Source of the DNA: a virus
Direction: 5' to 3' (one strand)
DNA length: 63,568 nucleotides
Virus record (IMG/VR): IMGVR_UViG_3300034093_005756
Location: 1 to 63,568 of that record
The number at the start of each line of letters is the position of its first letter. Positions within the stretch are counted from its first letter, which is position 1. The translations under genes were made by a program, and so were the position numbers. The notes beneath the pieces were generated by a model, which was not told the origin of the DNA, did not search any database, and saw only the letters and a program-made list of their open reading frames with translations. Of the stretch, positions 51,601 through 60,664 are shown one piece after another.

Positions 51601-54600
51601 GTTCTAGTAATATCATTAATTGCGTAGTTCAAAGAAATTCAACTACATTTCCAACTGATTATTTAGTTGGTCATTCAAATGGAATTGCAAGACTACAAGA
51701 AACATCTTTTGGATCTACAACAGCATATACTGAATTATTTTGGGAACCTGTCTTCCAAGGATCAGTAAATGCTCTTTATAGTTATGATGATACTTCAAAT
51801 TATGGAAAATTATATGCTGGAACAAACAACGGCATTTTCATTAGCACAGAACTTCTTTGGCAAGATGTAAATATTTCAAACACTCTTTCTCTTGATTATC
51901 GATGGAAAAGAGCCAATGATACATTTAGCGAAAATGATACAGAGTTTGCAGTTTTTGATAAAGAATATAATCAAATAACTAGCTTTTCCTTAAATTATCC
52001 TTATCAAATGGTATCAATTGGAACTTCATATGTGCCTGGTAATCAGCTATTCTATGAAAGAAGTTTCAATACTTTCACAACAAATCCTTGGAATAATACA
52101 CAAACTGATAGCACAAGAATAATTACTTATATCAACAATGAACCAAGTACAATTCCATTTTATTCCAATGCGTCTGAAGGCAAAATAACATTTACCCAAT
52201 CAGTACTTAAAAAAGATATTGATAATGTAAAATTGTCTGTAGTTCATGATTTTCCAACAATATCGGATGCTGGAACAAAACCTCATTCTTCAACATTTGT
52301 TCCACTATATAAAACAAAAAAACCTATTGCATTACTAGCTAGAGCAAACTCAAATACAGACACTAAAATATATGTCAATCAAGATATAGAAAATTATTCT
52401 CTGATAGAATTGAAGAATGGCAATAATTATGAAATTGCCATAATAAAATCAATTGATAATACTTCTTTTCCTTCAGAAATCTCATTATCTGTAGCAAGAC
52501 TTACAAGCACTACTACATTTGATGTTGGTACAGAAGTATATGGTATTAAAAATGAGATTGTTTCTGGATTGGAAGATGATCTTTATCTTGCAATTTCAAA
52601 TCAGACATACAACTTGGCATCTGAAAATAATTCCAATATTCAAGAGTTAGCAAGAAAAATCAAATCAATAAATTCAACTATATTTGACTTTACTGCGCCA
52701 TTTATATCACAAACAGATACAAGAGGACTTAAGAACACTTTATTAATTAATAATTTCTCAAGTAATGCTAGTTTTGATAGTTTAAATTCATCATTCAAAA
52801 ACAGAACAGAATTAATTCCAACAGTAAATGATTTTGAAAGTGATCCAATCCAAGTCAAGGGAATTATTGGTTTGACAAAAGATGGCACAGGTACAAGAAT
52901 AATTACTGAAAAGGGTGTTTGGAAATATACTGGATATTGGGAGCTTGAAAGCACATTAGACAGTGCTTTTGATACCAGTTATATTTCATATAATCCGAAT
53001 CTTGAAATAATTGTTGGCGCTTCTAATGGGCTTTGGAAGTTTGACACAACTTGGCAAAAACAAACTTCATCAGCAAGACAAAATGCATATCTCACTGGTT
53101 TCTGGAATGGTTCTTTATTTGAAGCATTTGCAACTAGTGATGGATTAAGTATTAAGCTTGGTTCTACTACTTTCCTATCTGACTTCCTAAAACTTACTTC
53201 GAATAATGTAAATGGACTTTTCAAAGGTACGTATACAAAGAATAGTGCTGGAACTGTATCTGAATTTGAAAGTTTACACGCAGCAGGAGACGATGGATAT
53301 TATGTTATGACAAATAGCACACAATATTCAACATTCTCTTCATTCCTTGTTCCGAGAAAAATGTTCAATGCTGGAAATCCTGAAGGCGTAAACAAATTCT
53401 ATAAATCTTTTCAAGCATATAGCGTTCCTTCACTTACAAAGAAATCAGAATATGCAAATCCATTATTTATTCTTACTAATGATGGTATTTTAAAAGTAAG
53501 AAATTGGAAATATTCTTATCCAGATGATTTAAATTCTTCTGACTTCATTGTTGAGAGCAGATATTTGAGAGGACTACATTGTTTCTCTTATGCAATTGAC
53601 ACTGAAGCCGCTATTGGATCTACTCCTGGCAAATCTAAAATTTACATCGGAACAAATGATGGAGTTTACAGATCTTTTGATGAGGGAAATTCTTTTGAAA
53701 GATCAGACTACATTGGTACACTTCCAACTTGTGTTTATGATCTTCAAGTCTTTTCTTCTACATTTGACAGCATCACTCAAAATGTTTTAGTTGCTTGTAG
53801 TAATAATGGAATTTGGTACACACTTGATGATGGTGATTGCTGGTATAGAACTGGTGAAAATACAAGTGAAGGATATAGTCCAGTACTATTTGCATCCAAG
53901 CCTTCAAATGACATCAGATTTATAAATAATGATAGTTCTTCAGTCGGATATTTAGCGCAGACATTTACTACATCTTCAACTGCAAGCACAATTTCAAAAG
54001 TATCTGCATTCCTGTCAATTAGAGAACAAGACAACATTGCAAATTCTTCATATAATGACAGTCTTGCAAATACAACTCTTACTGCTTATGTTTACTCTGT
54101 TGACGCCAATATAAGGCCACAAACTCAATTAGCTGCTTCAAGTCCTATCACATCTTCAAGTGTAAATGTTGGTGGATTTACAAGTTTCAATCTTATTAGT
54201 GCATTAGATATACCAGGAACAGGATCAACAACTTTAGCCCTTGTTATTAAAGAAACAGCAAGTTCTATTCCAATCTTTAAGTGGAAAAAAGCATCTACAA
54301 GTAATCCTTATTCTGGATATGGATATACTAGTGCAAATGCTATAACTTGGACAGGAATTAGTACAAGTTATGACTTCTTCTTTCAAGCACATTATGACAA
54401 TGCTTATGCTCCAATAGAAACTATTGTTCCTATTGGTAATTACAATAACACTGAAGTTAATTGGGATAGTGGAAAAAGCAAAGGTGTTATTTCTAGTGAT
54501 GATGGCTACTTATATCTAAAGCCTAAATTTGTAATATCAAACGTTTTTGATAATTCTGCTTCTATGAAGATGTCATCAGGATTCTCAAACGATTTCAACA

Positions 54601-57248
54601 ATCTGATTACAAATATTTTTACTAGAACTAATCAACAATACTATGCTCAATTTTCTTTTGCAGATCTTTGGACATTTGGCACTAGCATAAAGCACGAGAC
54701 AGGAAGCGGGTTTACAAACTCTGGAATCGCAATCACTTCTATCATTGGATCATTGAAATATGATGGCGATAATAGCAACTTGTATGACTGCCTTGAGTAC
54801 GCTCTAATTGGACAGCAACCAGCAGCAATTTCAGGTATTGCAGACACATCTTTGATTTCAACTTACAAGGATTACTTGTCAGATGAAAATTTGATAAGAC
54901 TTGATTTGCTCAAGACAAGATATAAGAATGAAAGCAACAAGCAGTTAAATCTAGTTCCAAAAACAGGAAGCTCTACAGGATCAACTCTTACATTTTCTAC
55001 TGATGGAACTAATACTTTCACTTGGAATACAACAGACTATCCATATGCTGAAGTTGTCAAAAATGGAACTACTTTGGGTTCAGGATTTACTGTAATACCA
55101 TCAACAGGCAAAGTATCTTTCACTTCATCAATTGGTAGCACAGATTCAGTTGTTGTATATTTGAGACAAGATTGGAATGGGTTAGCAGACACAATTCCAG
55201 CAAATACTACGGTTTCAAAGTATATGATGGAAAGATTAGCCAGTTTATATATTCCATTGACATTCGTTGTTTCTGATGCTGACAACGATAATGCAGTATC
55301 TATTTTAAGTTTAGAAAACAATATAAATTATAGCTGGGGAAATCAAGGTACGAAATTAGTTGCTTTTGGTGTTGATGATAAGATAAACTCTGGAAACTTA
55401 AGACAATTAGTTCAAAATACAAGTGGTCTTTATTTTGATGCTAGTTCTTCATACTGGGCTGGAATAACTACTTCTTTATTGCACGGCGGAGTTAATTCAT
55501 TATTTGCTGGCTATTGGAAGAAAGAAGTAGAATTTGACACTCCTAAATTTATTAAGTCAATTACTACTGCGTACACGGTTTCTACAGGTCAGAGTGTAGA
55601 TAGTGCCTGCACAGTCAAATACAAGTATTCTTCTGATAAAAAGAACTATAGTGATTGGATTACTCTTACTTCAACATCTACTCTCAATAAAGAAATTACA
55701 AACTTAAATTTCCAAATTGATATGACTGAAGGATGGAATAATGTTACAAGCCTTCCTGTTTCTCCGTATGTCAGCCAACTGTATTACATAGAAGTTTCTC
55801 CAGCTGTAAACTATTTCTTTACAACTGCTCTTACTTCAACTGATGATATCTTTGAATACATTCTTTCAACTGATTATTCTGACACCGATAAAGCAAAATT
55901 GACTTGGGGTATTTGTAAGGGTAATAGTACAAACTGGAATGATTATGAAGAACTTATTAAAAATAATAATGGGATAATTTCTTCTAGACAAAGATCTTAT
56001 AAATATACAAATGTAGCTTCTTTTGAAAAACTTACTTGCATCAAGTCAGTAAATAACAATTTTACATATTTTGTCTATAACAATAATGAAAGATTTACTT
56101 GGTCGTTGACAGATACAGTTGAAGTCTATTTAAACTCTTCACTTCTTACCTCAAATCTTTACACAATCGACAATGTAAATGGAACAATAACATTCAGACA
56201 AGAAGTATTGTCTGGTAATCTTGTTCAAGTTTCTATAAGCAGAATAGGAACAAGATATGAGGCTTTTGGAGAAGGCACTGTTTCTACCGACTATAAGAAC
56301 TATTTTGCTATAAATGGAAGATGGCCTGAAGATAGTAAAATTGTAGTTTTAATCAACAATGAAATAGTTCGTGGCGGATATAAATTAGATCGTTATGATG
56401 GAAAAATAATATTTGACACTAATAAATCTTCTAGCGATATTATTACTGTATTTATCTTGCAAAGTTCTGATTATAGATTAGGACTTAAAGTTGAGACATA
56501 TGCTTCAACAGCATCAAGTACTTACAACTTTGAATTCACACAAAATTCAGTGCCTAATTCAAATGTTTACTCTCATTACTTAAATACAAACATTCCATCC
56601 TTAAAGGCTGAAAGTTTGGCATTGAAATCAGATGTTTCATTTGCTTCTGTCGGATCTTCTACCCAAATTGCTAGTTCATCAAGAATTTACGTTGATTACA
56701 ATTATTTATCTGACAACAAGCAATACAAGCCAAAAACAAGATGGTACAGAACTAGAGTTTCAGGTGGAGGGACGACAACCATAGAATTGGACTCTTCACC
56801 AAACTACAGAGATAGATTGGTTCAAAGAAAATCAGATTTGAATGCAGCTAATGATTATTTTAAGATTAATGATATCGTTTATGTGACATTAGAGCCAAAT
56901 GACAATTTTGATTATGGAATCATGTATACTTCTGAACCAATTGTAATTAGATCTTTATCTGCTCCTTATGTGTACGACGTTCAAATTAAATCCTTGAATA
57001 CCATTATTGACAATAAAATATCAGCAAATAGTTCATTGCAAGCATATTATAATTTCAATGGAAGTTCTGATCTTTCTACTATTGAATGGTTTGAATGGAC
57101 AAATGGTGTTTCAAATAAAATTTCTGAAGGTAGTTTGCTTAATCCAGCTGTCGTTTTAAGAAATATGGCAATATCTTTCATAGTCAAACCTTATGATGGA
57201 ACAACTTACGGAACACCAATAGAAAGTCAAGTTCTTTACATTGTGTAA
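48675..57248 (+). CDS. Giant tail fibre with fibre modules, Asp-box propeller and vWA domain
   Basis: A 2857-residue protein. Near residue 310 it has the KHKHLGEI baseplate-fibre motif, followed later by SADSISTGKISLNNLRINH. Fibre modules lie near 89-195 and 862-965 (IDGVSVSAGNIVLVKNQ type). Asp-box repeats near 1655-1730 (SFDEGNSFE, TLDDGDCWY) suggest a sialidase- or sortilin-like propeller. An anchor-R-like module spans about 1757-1912. Residues about 1948-2265 match a vWA domain with a MIDAS DNSAS and a closing AFGVDDKINSGN, split by an inserted beta module at about 2090-2165. It is likely a long receptor-binding fibre. It starts 5 nt after the previous stop and ends the structural block. 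Confidence 0.85.
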   Translation: MANRTSIYKFLYSSFGDIWYPGYDYENMLTAETNFSGIYSFFGPGIINGWNVTKLEDSRADQILLLDGYNSSASSEYGQKLALLNLNFSITCLAATTTNITLSNTQTIDGISVVVGDLVLVKNQSTSSQNGVYTVASGSWTRHSLLNSSSDYSDNFVVYVSSGTVNQKTLWIGSVASSNFTLDTSNLYFENAFKQCIKVSTGDGIIDKYAAKTEKPYYFRQTIGNIFYVWAESGISTLSDEVCNITCPLIPDAKYNTYSNAVYLATVIYKADPTYTDYNVISEIIYEERRNQINESSGEFQRQLQLSYLKHKHLGEINSASKIDLGNYLVLFASNNDGSLSYDNTNIFVLKKSDGSIFNESLTRYGTPVVKLDGTILSTSDYSISETNKLYLYQNIKATSKIEVYLPYSTDKTLFAIDVNQALLSSSLVFESYISLTDGTIYQFTDALGVTTDKYNYFSWTDFQYNDAKVYLSENLIEPVNYEINPYSGTILLKSSIPNYDNFTFSDLRVIIISRKEEIRNSLSNDFINSLSADSISTGKISLNNLRINHFSENRYKETLTFVPDKFLVTGIGKSYLYPQNTNSSIQYNDSLCFFYKSANIFSSLNLIYVASSRGLFQFNINSNTAQTTNWQNDFGKILSLQDNIIYPTNENYFKKVYASTTLGKVYYKDTEDVWSELKLPITESGIAKTISAFKISSDKTADGSYQTYQYGLTNDKVYYSIIPDNTAYQNWNWSEISSFYNSSGTAITNIYNLSGIEEISVQKTTFVENAEDDVTIQRALYIGAIGTSTKGLYYGDFSQLLQIFDEPVKGIYWIQDGTYKNNIIWWNDYQAFITHTAKYIEDATGKYWSLPFSQPTTSFSNALCATTGDISLTGTQIIDGVSVSAGNIVLVKNQTTKSENGIYVASAGSWTRSTELDVNAEFINWKTVYVLSGTINADSSWHLVVEDAFNFGTSDVVWEVQRLKIYQNSTPTGAGSSNIINCVVQRNSTTFPTDYLVGHSNGIARLQETSFGSTTAYTELFWEPVFQGSVNALYSYDDTSNYGKLYAGTNNGIFISTELLWQDVNISNTLSLDYRWKRANDTFSENDTEFAVFDKEYNQITSFSLNYPYQMVSIGTSYVPGNQLFYERSFNTFTTNPWNNTQTDSTRIITYINNEPSTIPFYSNASEGKITFTQSVLKKDIDNVKLSVVHDFPTISDAGTKPHSSTFVPLYKTKKPIALLARANSNTDTKIYVNQDIENYSLIELKNGNNYEIAIIKSIDNTSFPSEISLSVARLTSTTTFDVGTEVYGIKNEIVSGLEDDLYLAISNQTYNLASENNSNIQELARKIKSINSTIFDFTAPFISQTDTRGLKNTLLINNFSSNASFDSLNSSFKNRTELIPTVNDFESDPIQVKGIIGLTKDGTGTRIITEKGVWKYTGYWELESTLDSAFDTSYISYNPNLEIIVGASNGLWKFDTTWQKQTSSARQNAYLTGFWNGSLFEAFATSDGLSIKLGSTTFLSDFLKLTSNNVNGLFKGTYTKNSAGTVSEFESLHAAGDDGYYVMTNSTQYSTFSSFLVPRKMFNAGNPEGVNKFYKSFQAYSVPSLTKKSEYANPLFILTNDGILKVRNWKYSYPDDLNSSDFIVESRYLRGLHCFSYAIDTEAAIGSTPGKSKIYIGTNDGVYRSFDEGNSFERSDYIGTLPTCVYDLQVFSSTFDSITQNVLVACSNNGIWYTLDDGDCWYRTGENTSEGYSPVLFASKPSNDIRFINNDSSSVGYLAQTFTTSSTASTISKVSAFLSIREQDNIANSSYNDSLANTTLTAYVYSVDANIRPQTQLAASSPITSSSVNVGGFTSFNLISALDIPGTGSTTLALVIKETASSIPIFKWKKASTSNPYSGYGYTSANAITWTGISTSYDFFFQAHYDNAYAPIETIVPIGNYNNTEVNWDSGKSKGVISSDDGYLYLKPKFVISNVFDNSASMKMSSGFSNDFNNLITNIFTRTNQQYYAQFSFADLWTFGTSIKHETGSGFTNSGIAITSIIGSLKYDGDNSNLYDCLEYALIGQQPAAISGIADTSLISTYKDYLSDENLIRLDLLKTRYKNESNKQLNLVPKTGSSTGSTLTFSTDGTNTFTWNTTDYPYAEVVKNGTTLGSGFTVIPSTGKVSFTSSIGSTDSVVVYLRQDWNGLADTIPANTTVSKYMMERLASLYIPLTFVVSDADNDNAVSILSLENNINYSWGNQGTKLVAFGVDDKINSGNLRQLVQNTSGLYFDASSSYWAGITTSLLHGGVNSLFAGYWKKEVEFDTPKFIKSITTAYTVSTGQSVDSACTVKYKYSSDKKNYSDWITLTSTSTLNKEITNLNFQIDMTEGWNNVTSLPVSPYVSQLYYIEVSPAVNYFFTTALTSTDDIFEYILSTDYSDTDKAKLTWGICKGNSTNWNDYEELIKNNNGIISSRQRSYKYTNVASFEKLTCIKSVNNNFTYFVYNNNERFTWSLTDTVEVYLNSSLLTSNLYTIDNVNGTITFRQEVLSGNLVQVSISRIGTRYEAFGEGTVSTDYKNYFAINGRWPEDSKIVVLINNEIVRGGYKLDRYDGKIIFDTNKSSSDIITVFILQSSDYRLGLKVETYASTASSTYNFEFTQNSVPNSNVYSHYLNTNIPSLKAESLALKSDVSFASVGSSTQIASSSRIYVDYNYLSDNKQYKPKTRWYRTRVSGGGTTTIELDSSPNYRDRLVQRKSDLNAANDYFKINDIVYVTLEPNDNFDYGIMYTSEPIVIRSLSAPYVYDVQIKSLNTIIDNKISANSSLQAYYNFNGSSDLSTIEWFEWTNGVSNKISEGSLLNPAVVLRNMAISFIVKPYDGTTYGTPIESQVLYIV

Positions 57249-57253
57249 AGGAA

Positions 57254-57283
57254 TTGGGAAAATTATATAAAGAATAATATACT
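57254..57283 (+). promoter_or_regulatory. Sigma70-like promoter before the protease cassette
   Basis: TTGGGA (57254-57259) and TATACT (57278-57283) are separated by 18 nt, in the short gap after the giant fibre gene. The inferred transcript start, about 57290, would leave a very short leader that still contains the GAGGTGA SD of the subtilisin gene. Confidence 0.45.
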
Positions 57284-57301
57284 TGTATCGAGGTGAACAA
57301 A

Positions 57302-58264
57302 ATGCAAGACAAAATTCAATTTATTCCTGAAGAAGACTTAAAAGTTGTATCGGTTCCGTTTGCAGCACTGTCTCAAACCCAAAACTGGGGTATGTCTCTA
57401 GCAAACATTCAAGATGTTTGGCAAGTTTCAAAGCAGGGTGAAGGTATAAAAGTAGCAATTCTAGATACAGGTTTCTCAGAACATCCTGACTTGGTTGAGG
57501 CTTGGAAATTAGAAGAAGCTGTAAACTGCTCTGCTGACGCAAGTGTTAATGATCAAGGCAGTGGACATGGTGTTCACGTAGCTGGAATTATTGCTGGTTC
57601 TGATAATGATTTTGGCGTAGTTGGCGTGGCTCCCAAAGCAAAATGTTATGCTATTAGAGTTCTTGATAATAGTGGCGGTGGAAGCTATGACACTATAGCA
57701 GCAGGCTTGAGAAAAGCAATTGACTTAAACGTAGACATTATTAATATGTCCTTGGGAGCTCCATCTGAGCCTCCATCATTTATTCATGATTTGATCAAAG
57801 AAGCGGTGTCAAAGGGTATTGTTGTAGTTGCAGCAGCTGGAAATGATTCTCATGCAGTTAATTATCCAGCTAGATACGATGAAGTAATTGCTGTTGCTGC
57901 TTTAGATGAAAGTGGAAATCTTGCCACTTTCACATCAAAAGATTTTACAGTAGATATTGTTGCTCCTGGCACTAATATTTATTCCACTCACTTGAATGGA
58001 AACTATTGTAAAATGTCAGGCACAAGTCAAGCATCTCCATTTGTTGCTGGTATTTGCGCATTGATAAAAGCAGGCTTAAAGAATCAAAATCTTCTTCCTG
58101 AATTTGGAAATCAATTCTGTCAAGAAGACATGATGGTTGCTTTAAGAAATATTTCAAGTTTGCAAAATGTTCATGTTCAACCTGGAGACGAACAGAATTG
58201 GGGACCTGGAGTTCCTAAACTTGCAAATATTGATTGGTCAACTATTACTGTTAAAAAATCTTAA
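57302..58264 (+). CDS. Subtilisin-like serine protease (S8 family)
   Basis: A 320-residue protein. I chose the ATG at 57302 because GAGGTGA lies about 6 nt upstream; a GTG three codons earlier is part of that SD. The catalytic triad is intact: Asp55 in VAILDTG, His89 in GHGVHVAG, Ser242 in SGTSQASP; oxyanion Asn181 in AAAGN. No signal peptide is evident, so it would act in the cytoplasm or inside the virion unless released by lysis. The N-terminal 30 residues may be a short propeptide. It leads a cassette with signal peptidase, a trypsin-like protease and a J-protein. Substrate unknown; maturation of virion proteins is one possibility. Confidence 0.95.
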   Translation: MQDKIQFIPEEDLKVVSVPFAALSQTQNWGMSLANIQDVWQVSKQGEGIKVAILDTGFSEHPDLVEAWKLEEAVNCSADASVNDQGSGHGVHVAGIIAGSDNDFGVVGVAPKAKCYAIRVLDNSGGGSYDTIAAGLRKAIDLNVDIINMSLGAPSEPPSFIHDLIKEAVSKGIVVVAAAGNDSHAVNYPARYDEVIAVAALDESGNLATFTSKDFTVDIVAPGTNIYSTHLNGNYCKMSGTSQASPFVAGICALIKAGLKNQNLLPEFGNQFCQEDMMVALRNISSLQNVHVQPGDEQNWGPGVPKLANIDWSTITVKKS

Positions 58265-58326
58265 CTACGAGCAAAAAGCTAAAAAAAAGAAATGTCTTCA
58301 GCTCCTTTTATTACAAGAGGTGAAGC

Positions 58327-58785
58327 ATGAAAAAGAGATTATTAGTTTCTTTGGTAATTGGTTGTATTCTATTGTTATTGGCTTACTGTCAGCCATACAA
58401 ATTAGTAGTAGTTGTTGGTCGTTCAATGATGCCTACATATAAAAATAGACAAATATTGTTGGCAAAAAGAACTAAAGATTTTAAAAAAAGCGATATCGTA
58501 GTAGCTTTGAGTGATGATAGAAGTTTGATTGTTAAAAGAATATTGTATACTCCAGAAGAATACTATTACTACATGATGAAAAAAAATGGAGTTTTTCAAC
58601 TTATAGTTGATAACTCTTATCATTCAATCTTGGAATACAAAAGTTTAGATGACGTTTATATGATGGAATTGAAAGTACCAAAAGATCATTATTATTTAGT
58701 TGGAGACAATCTTAATGAATCTGATGATAGTAGAAGATTTGGAACTATTGATGAAAAAGACATTTTGTACAAAGTAATACAATGA
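58327..58785 (+). CDS. lepB: Type I signal peptidase (S26)
   Basis: A 152-residue protein with GAGGTGA upstream of the ATG. It has one N-terminal transmembrane helix (about residues 4-20), catalytic Ser33 in GRSMMPT, the general base Lys70 in IVKR, and the box E motif GDNLNESDDSRRFG near 126-139. Type I signal peptidases cut secreted preproteins at the outer face of the membrane. It is compact, close to the minimal Gram-positive or phage forms, with no large extra domain. It overlaps the next gene by 4 nt (ATGA), so the protease genes are translated together. A phage-encoded signal peptidase is rare, and its substrate is unknown. Confidence 0.9.
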   Translation: MKKRLLVSLVIGCILLLLAYCQPYKLVVVVGRSMMPTYKNRQILLAKRTKDFKKSDIVVALSDDRSLIVKRILYTPEEYYYYMMKKNGVFQLIVDNSYHSILEYKSLDDVYMMELKVPKDHYYLVGDNLNESDDSRRFGTIDEKDILYKVIQ

Positions 58786-59456
58786 ATTTTAAATTAGACG
58801 TAAATTATTTGGATGGTTTGATAAAGACTAGCCAGAGCACAGAAAAGATTGAAGATCCAGTTAAAAAAACAATACAACTGGGCCTTCAATCTTCTTGTTC
58901 TATCTACGTAAGATCTGGTAAAAAAAATTGGTCAGGCAGTGGTTTTTATATTGGTAATAACATTGTAATTACTGCTGGACATGTAGTTCCGAACGATGAA
59001 ACATTAACTGAAATATTAGTTTCATTTGATAATAAAAATTTTATTCCAGCAACTTTTTTGATATCTGATCCAAATATTGATTCAGGAGCAATCAGAATTG
59101 AAAGAGTACCTGACAACATTCCTGAATTAAGGCTTGTTAATAGCGATTCCGTTGAGGTAGGAGATATAGTTGCTGTTATCGGATCTCCAGAAGGCTTTCA
59201 CGACACAGCTACAGTTGGTAGAGTTTCGAACGTACACCAAACTATCAATGATCCTAATATGCCAGCTTGGAATGATATCATTTTTGTAGATGCAGACATT
59301 TTAGAAGGTTCTTCAGGCGGAATGGTCATTGGCACTGATAATTTAGTTATAGGTACAATAATGGGTGTAACAGGACAACATGCTGATATTGGAGTTGGTG
59401 AAAATGCAGTATGCCCTTCCAATAAAATTACTAATATGCTATCCAAATTAGTATAA
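58782..59456 (+). CDS. Trypsin-like serine protease (HtrA/DegP-like fold)
   Basis: A 224-residue protein coupled to the signal peptidase gene by ATGA. The triad is visible: His67 in ITAGHVV, Asp100 in the NIDSGAIRI segment, and Ser178 in [10 protein letters not shown]. The fold is chymotrypsin-like. There is no PDZ domain, so it is shorter than HtrA/DegP, and no signal peptide. It could process virion or host proteins; the substrate is unknown. Its stop is followed 7 nt later by the dnaJ-like ATG, in keeping with one operon. Confidence 0.88.
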   Translation: MNFKLDVNYLDGLIKTSQSTEKIEDPVKKTIQLGLQSSCSIYVRSGKKNWSGSGFYIGNNIVITAGHVVPNDETLTEILVSFDNKNFIPATFLISDPNIDSGAIRIERVPDNIPELRLVNSDSVEVGDIVAVIGSPEGFHDTATVGRVSNVHQTINDPNMPAWNDIIFVDADILEGSSGGMVIGTDNLVIGTIMGVTGQHADIGVGENAVCPSNKITNMLSKLV

Positions 59457-59463
59457 TGATTTT

Positions 59464-60447
59464 ATGCCAAACCCATACGATGTACTAGGTTTACCTCAGA
59501 ATTCCTCATTAGATGATGTTAAAAAAGCTTATCGTAAGTTAGCAAAACAATATCATCCTGATGTCAATAAAGAAGCAAACGCTGAAGAAAAATTCAAAGA
59601 AATATCTCAAGCTTATGAAGATATATTAAATCCCCCACCTCAACAGCCGCATTTTGAACCTCCATTTAATCCTTTCAGAAATACGCCGCAAAATGCATTT
59701 AGACGTAATTTAAACACACCAATTACAGCAACAATTGAACTTGAATTAGAAGAAATCTATAGAAATGTAGTTAAAAACCTGAATTATGAAAGATTAGCTC
59801 CATGTGGTGCTTGTTCTGGGGCAGGTGGTAGAGGAAATGTAAACGTTTGTATGACCTGTATGGGATCAGGTGAACATTACATTATTCAAAATTTAGGGTT
59901 CATGCATGTAAGAAATTATGCTGGGCCTTGTCAGGATTGTTATGGGCGTGGTGAAAAGTTTGAGTCTTTCTGTAATTACTGCAATGGTTCTGGTCATGTA
60001 AAGATTTATGAAAACTTTGATCTAACTATCAATAAAGGCCATGTATATCGTTCTACAATGATTAATGGCAGAGGCAATCATGGTGATATTCATCAAGCAC
60101 CAGGTCCTCTTATCGTAGAAGTAATTACCAAACCGAGAGATAAATATGAGATTGATGCCAACTTGAATTTAATTCATGAATTTGAAATTGATCCAGTTAT
60201 GGCATTGATTGATCCAGAGTTCAAGTATACACATGTTAACGGAAACAAATTAAATTTTAAGTTCAATACTAGTCTTAAAAATGGTTATGTACATATTGTC
60301 AAAAATAAGGGAATTCCAACTTCAAACGATACATATTCTGACTTACATCTCAAAATAATGTATAAGGTTCCTAAAGATATTTCTGAAGAGGAAACCTTAT
60401 TTTTGAAATCATATGTTGATTCTAGAAAAAGGAGGCAAATGTTATGA
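59464..60447 (+). CDS. dnaJ: DnaJ-type (class A) J-protein co-chaperone
   Basis: A 327-residue protein. The J domain occupies residues 1-57 with HPD at 31-33, which stimulates DnaK ATPase. The usual Gly/Phe linker is replaced by a short Pro/Phe-rich stretch (about 57-80). Four zinc-finger CxxCxGxG-type modules lie near 114-121, 129-136, 156-163 and 170-177. A C-terminal beta domain (about 180-327) would bind client proteins, and the sequence is compact compared with bacterial DnaJ (about 375). No DnaK is visible in the window, so the host DnaK is the presumed partner. No good SD is present; it follows the trypsin-like gene at 7 nt. Confidence 0.92.
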   Translation: MPNPYDVLGLPQNSSLDDVKKAYRKLAKQYHPDVNKEANAEEKFKEISQAYEDILNPPPQQPHFEPPFNPFRNTPQNAFRRNLNTPITATIELELEEIYRNVVKNLNYERLAPCGACSGAGGRGNVNVCMTCMGSGEHYIIQNLGFMHVRNYAGPCQDCYGRGEKFESFCNYCNGSGHVKIYENFDLTINKGHVYRSTMINGRGNHGDIHQAPGPLIVEVITKPRDKYEIDANLNLIHEFEIDPVMALIDPEFKYTHVNGNKLNFKFNTSLKNGYVHIVKNKGIPTSNDTYSDLHLKIMYKVPKDISEEETLFLKSYVDSRKRRQML

Positions 60448-60662
60448 GTATGGTAAAAAGAGCAACAGGTAAGATTGAAAATTTTACAAGCGCTGAAGGC
60501 GAAGAAGTAAATGCAACTAATCTTGTTTGGGCTGATGAAAAGAAAGATGAAACTGTCACTGCACAAATTAAAGATGAACTAGTGATTCCTGCTACTACAA
60601 ATATGGATCTTGATCCTAATGCATCTGATGATGATGACAGCGTAATCGCAAAGGACTGCTAA
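60444..60662 (+). CDS. Small acidic hypothetical protein
   Basis: A 72-residue protein whose ATG overlaps the J-protein stop by 4 nt (ATGA), with AAAGGAGG upstream at a workable distance. An alternative ATG two codons later is possible. It is acidic, especially in the C-terminal DDDDS region, and probably disordered. There is no motif I recognise. It is the fifth gene of the processing operon. Confidence 0.65.
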   Translation: MSMVKRATGKIENFTSAEGEEVNATNLVWADEKKDETVTAQIKDELVIPATTNMDLDPNASDDDDSVIAKDC

Positions 60663-60664
60663 CT

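Noticed and set aside
52640-55321. Minus-strand open frames of 66-104 codons within the 2857-residue fibre gene
   Set aside because: No SD, no promoter and no recognisable domain; they are antisense shadows of clear coding sequence.
57293-57301. GTG start three codons upstream of the subtilisin ATG
   Set aside because: The GTG is part of the GAGGTGA SD for the ATG at 57302, so it is unlikely to be the start.
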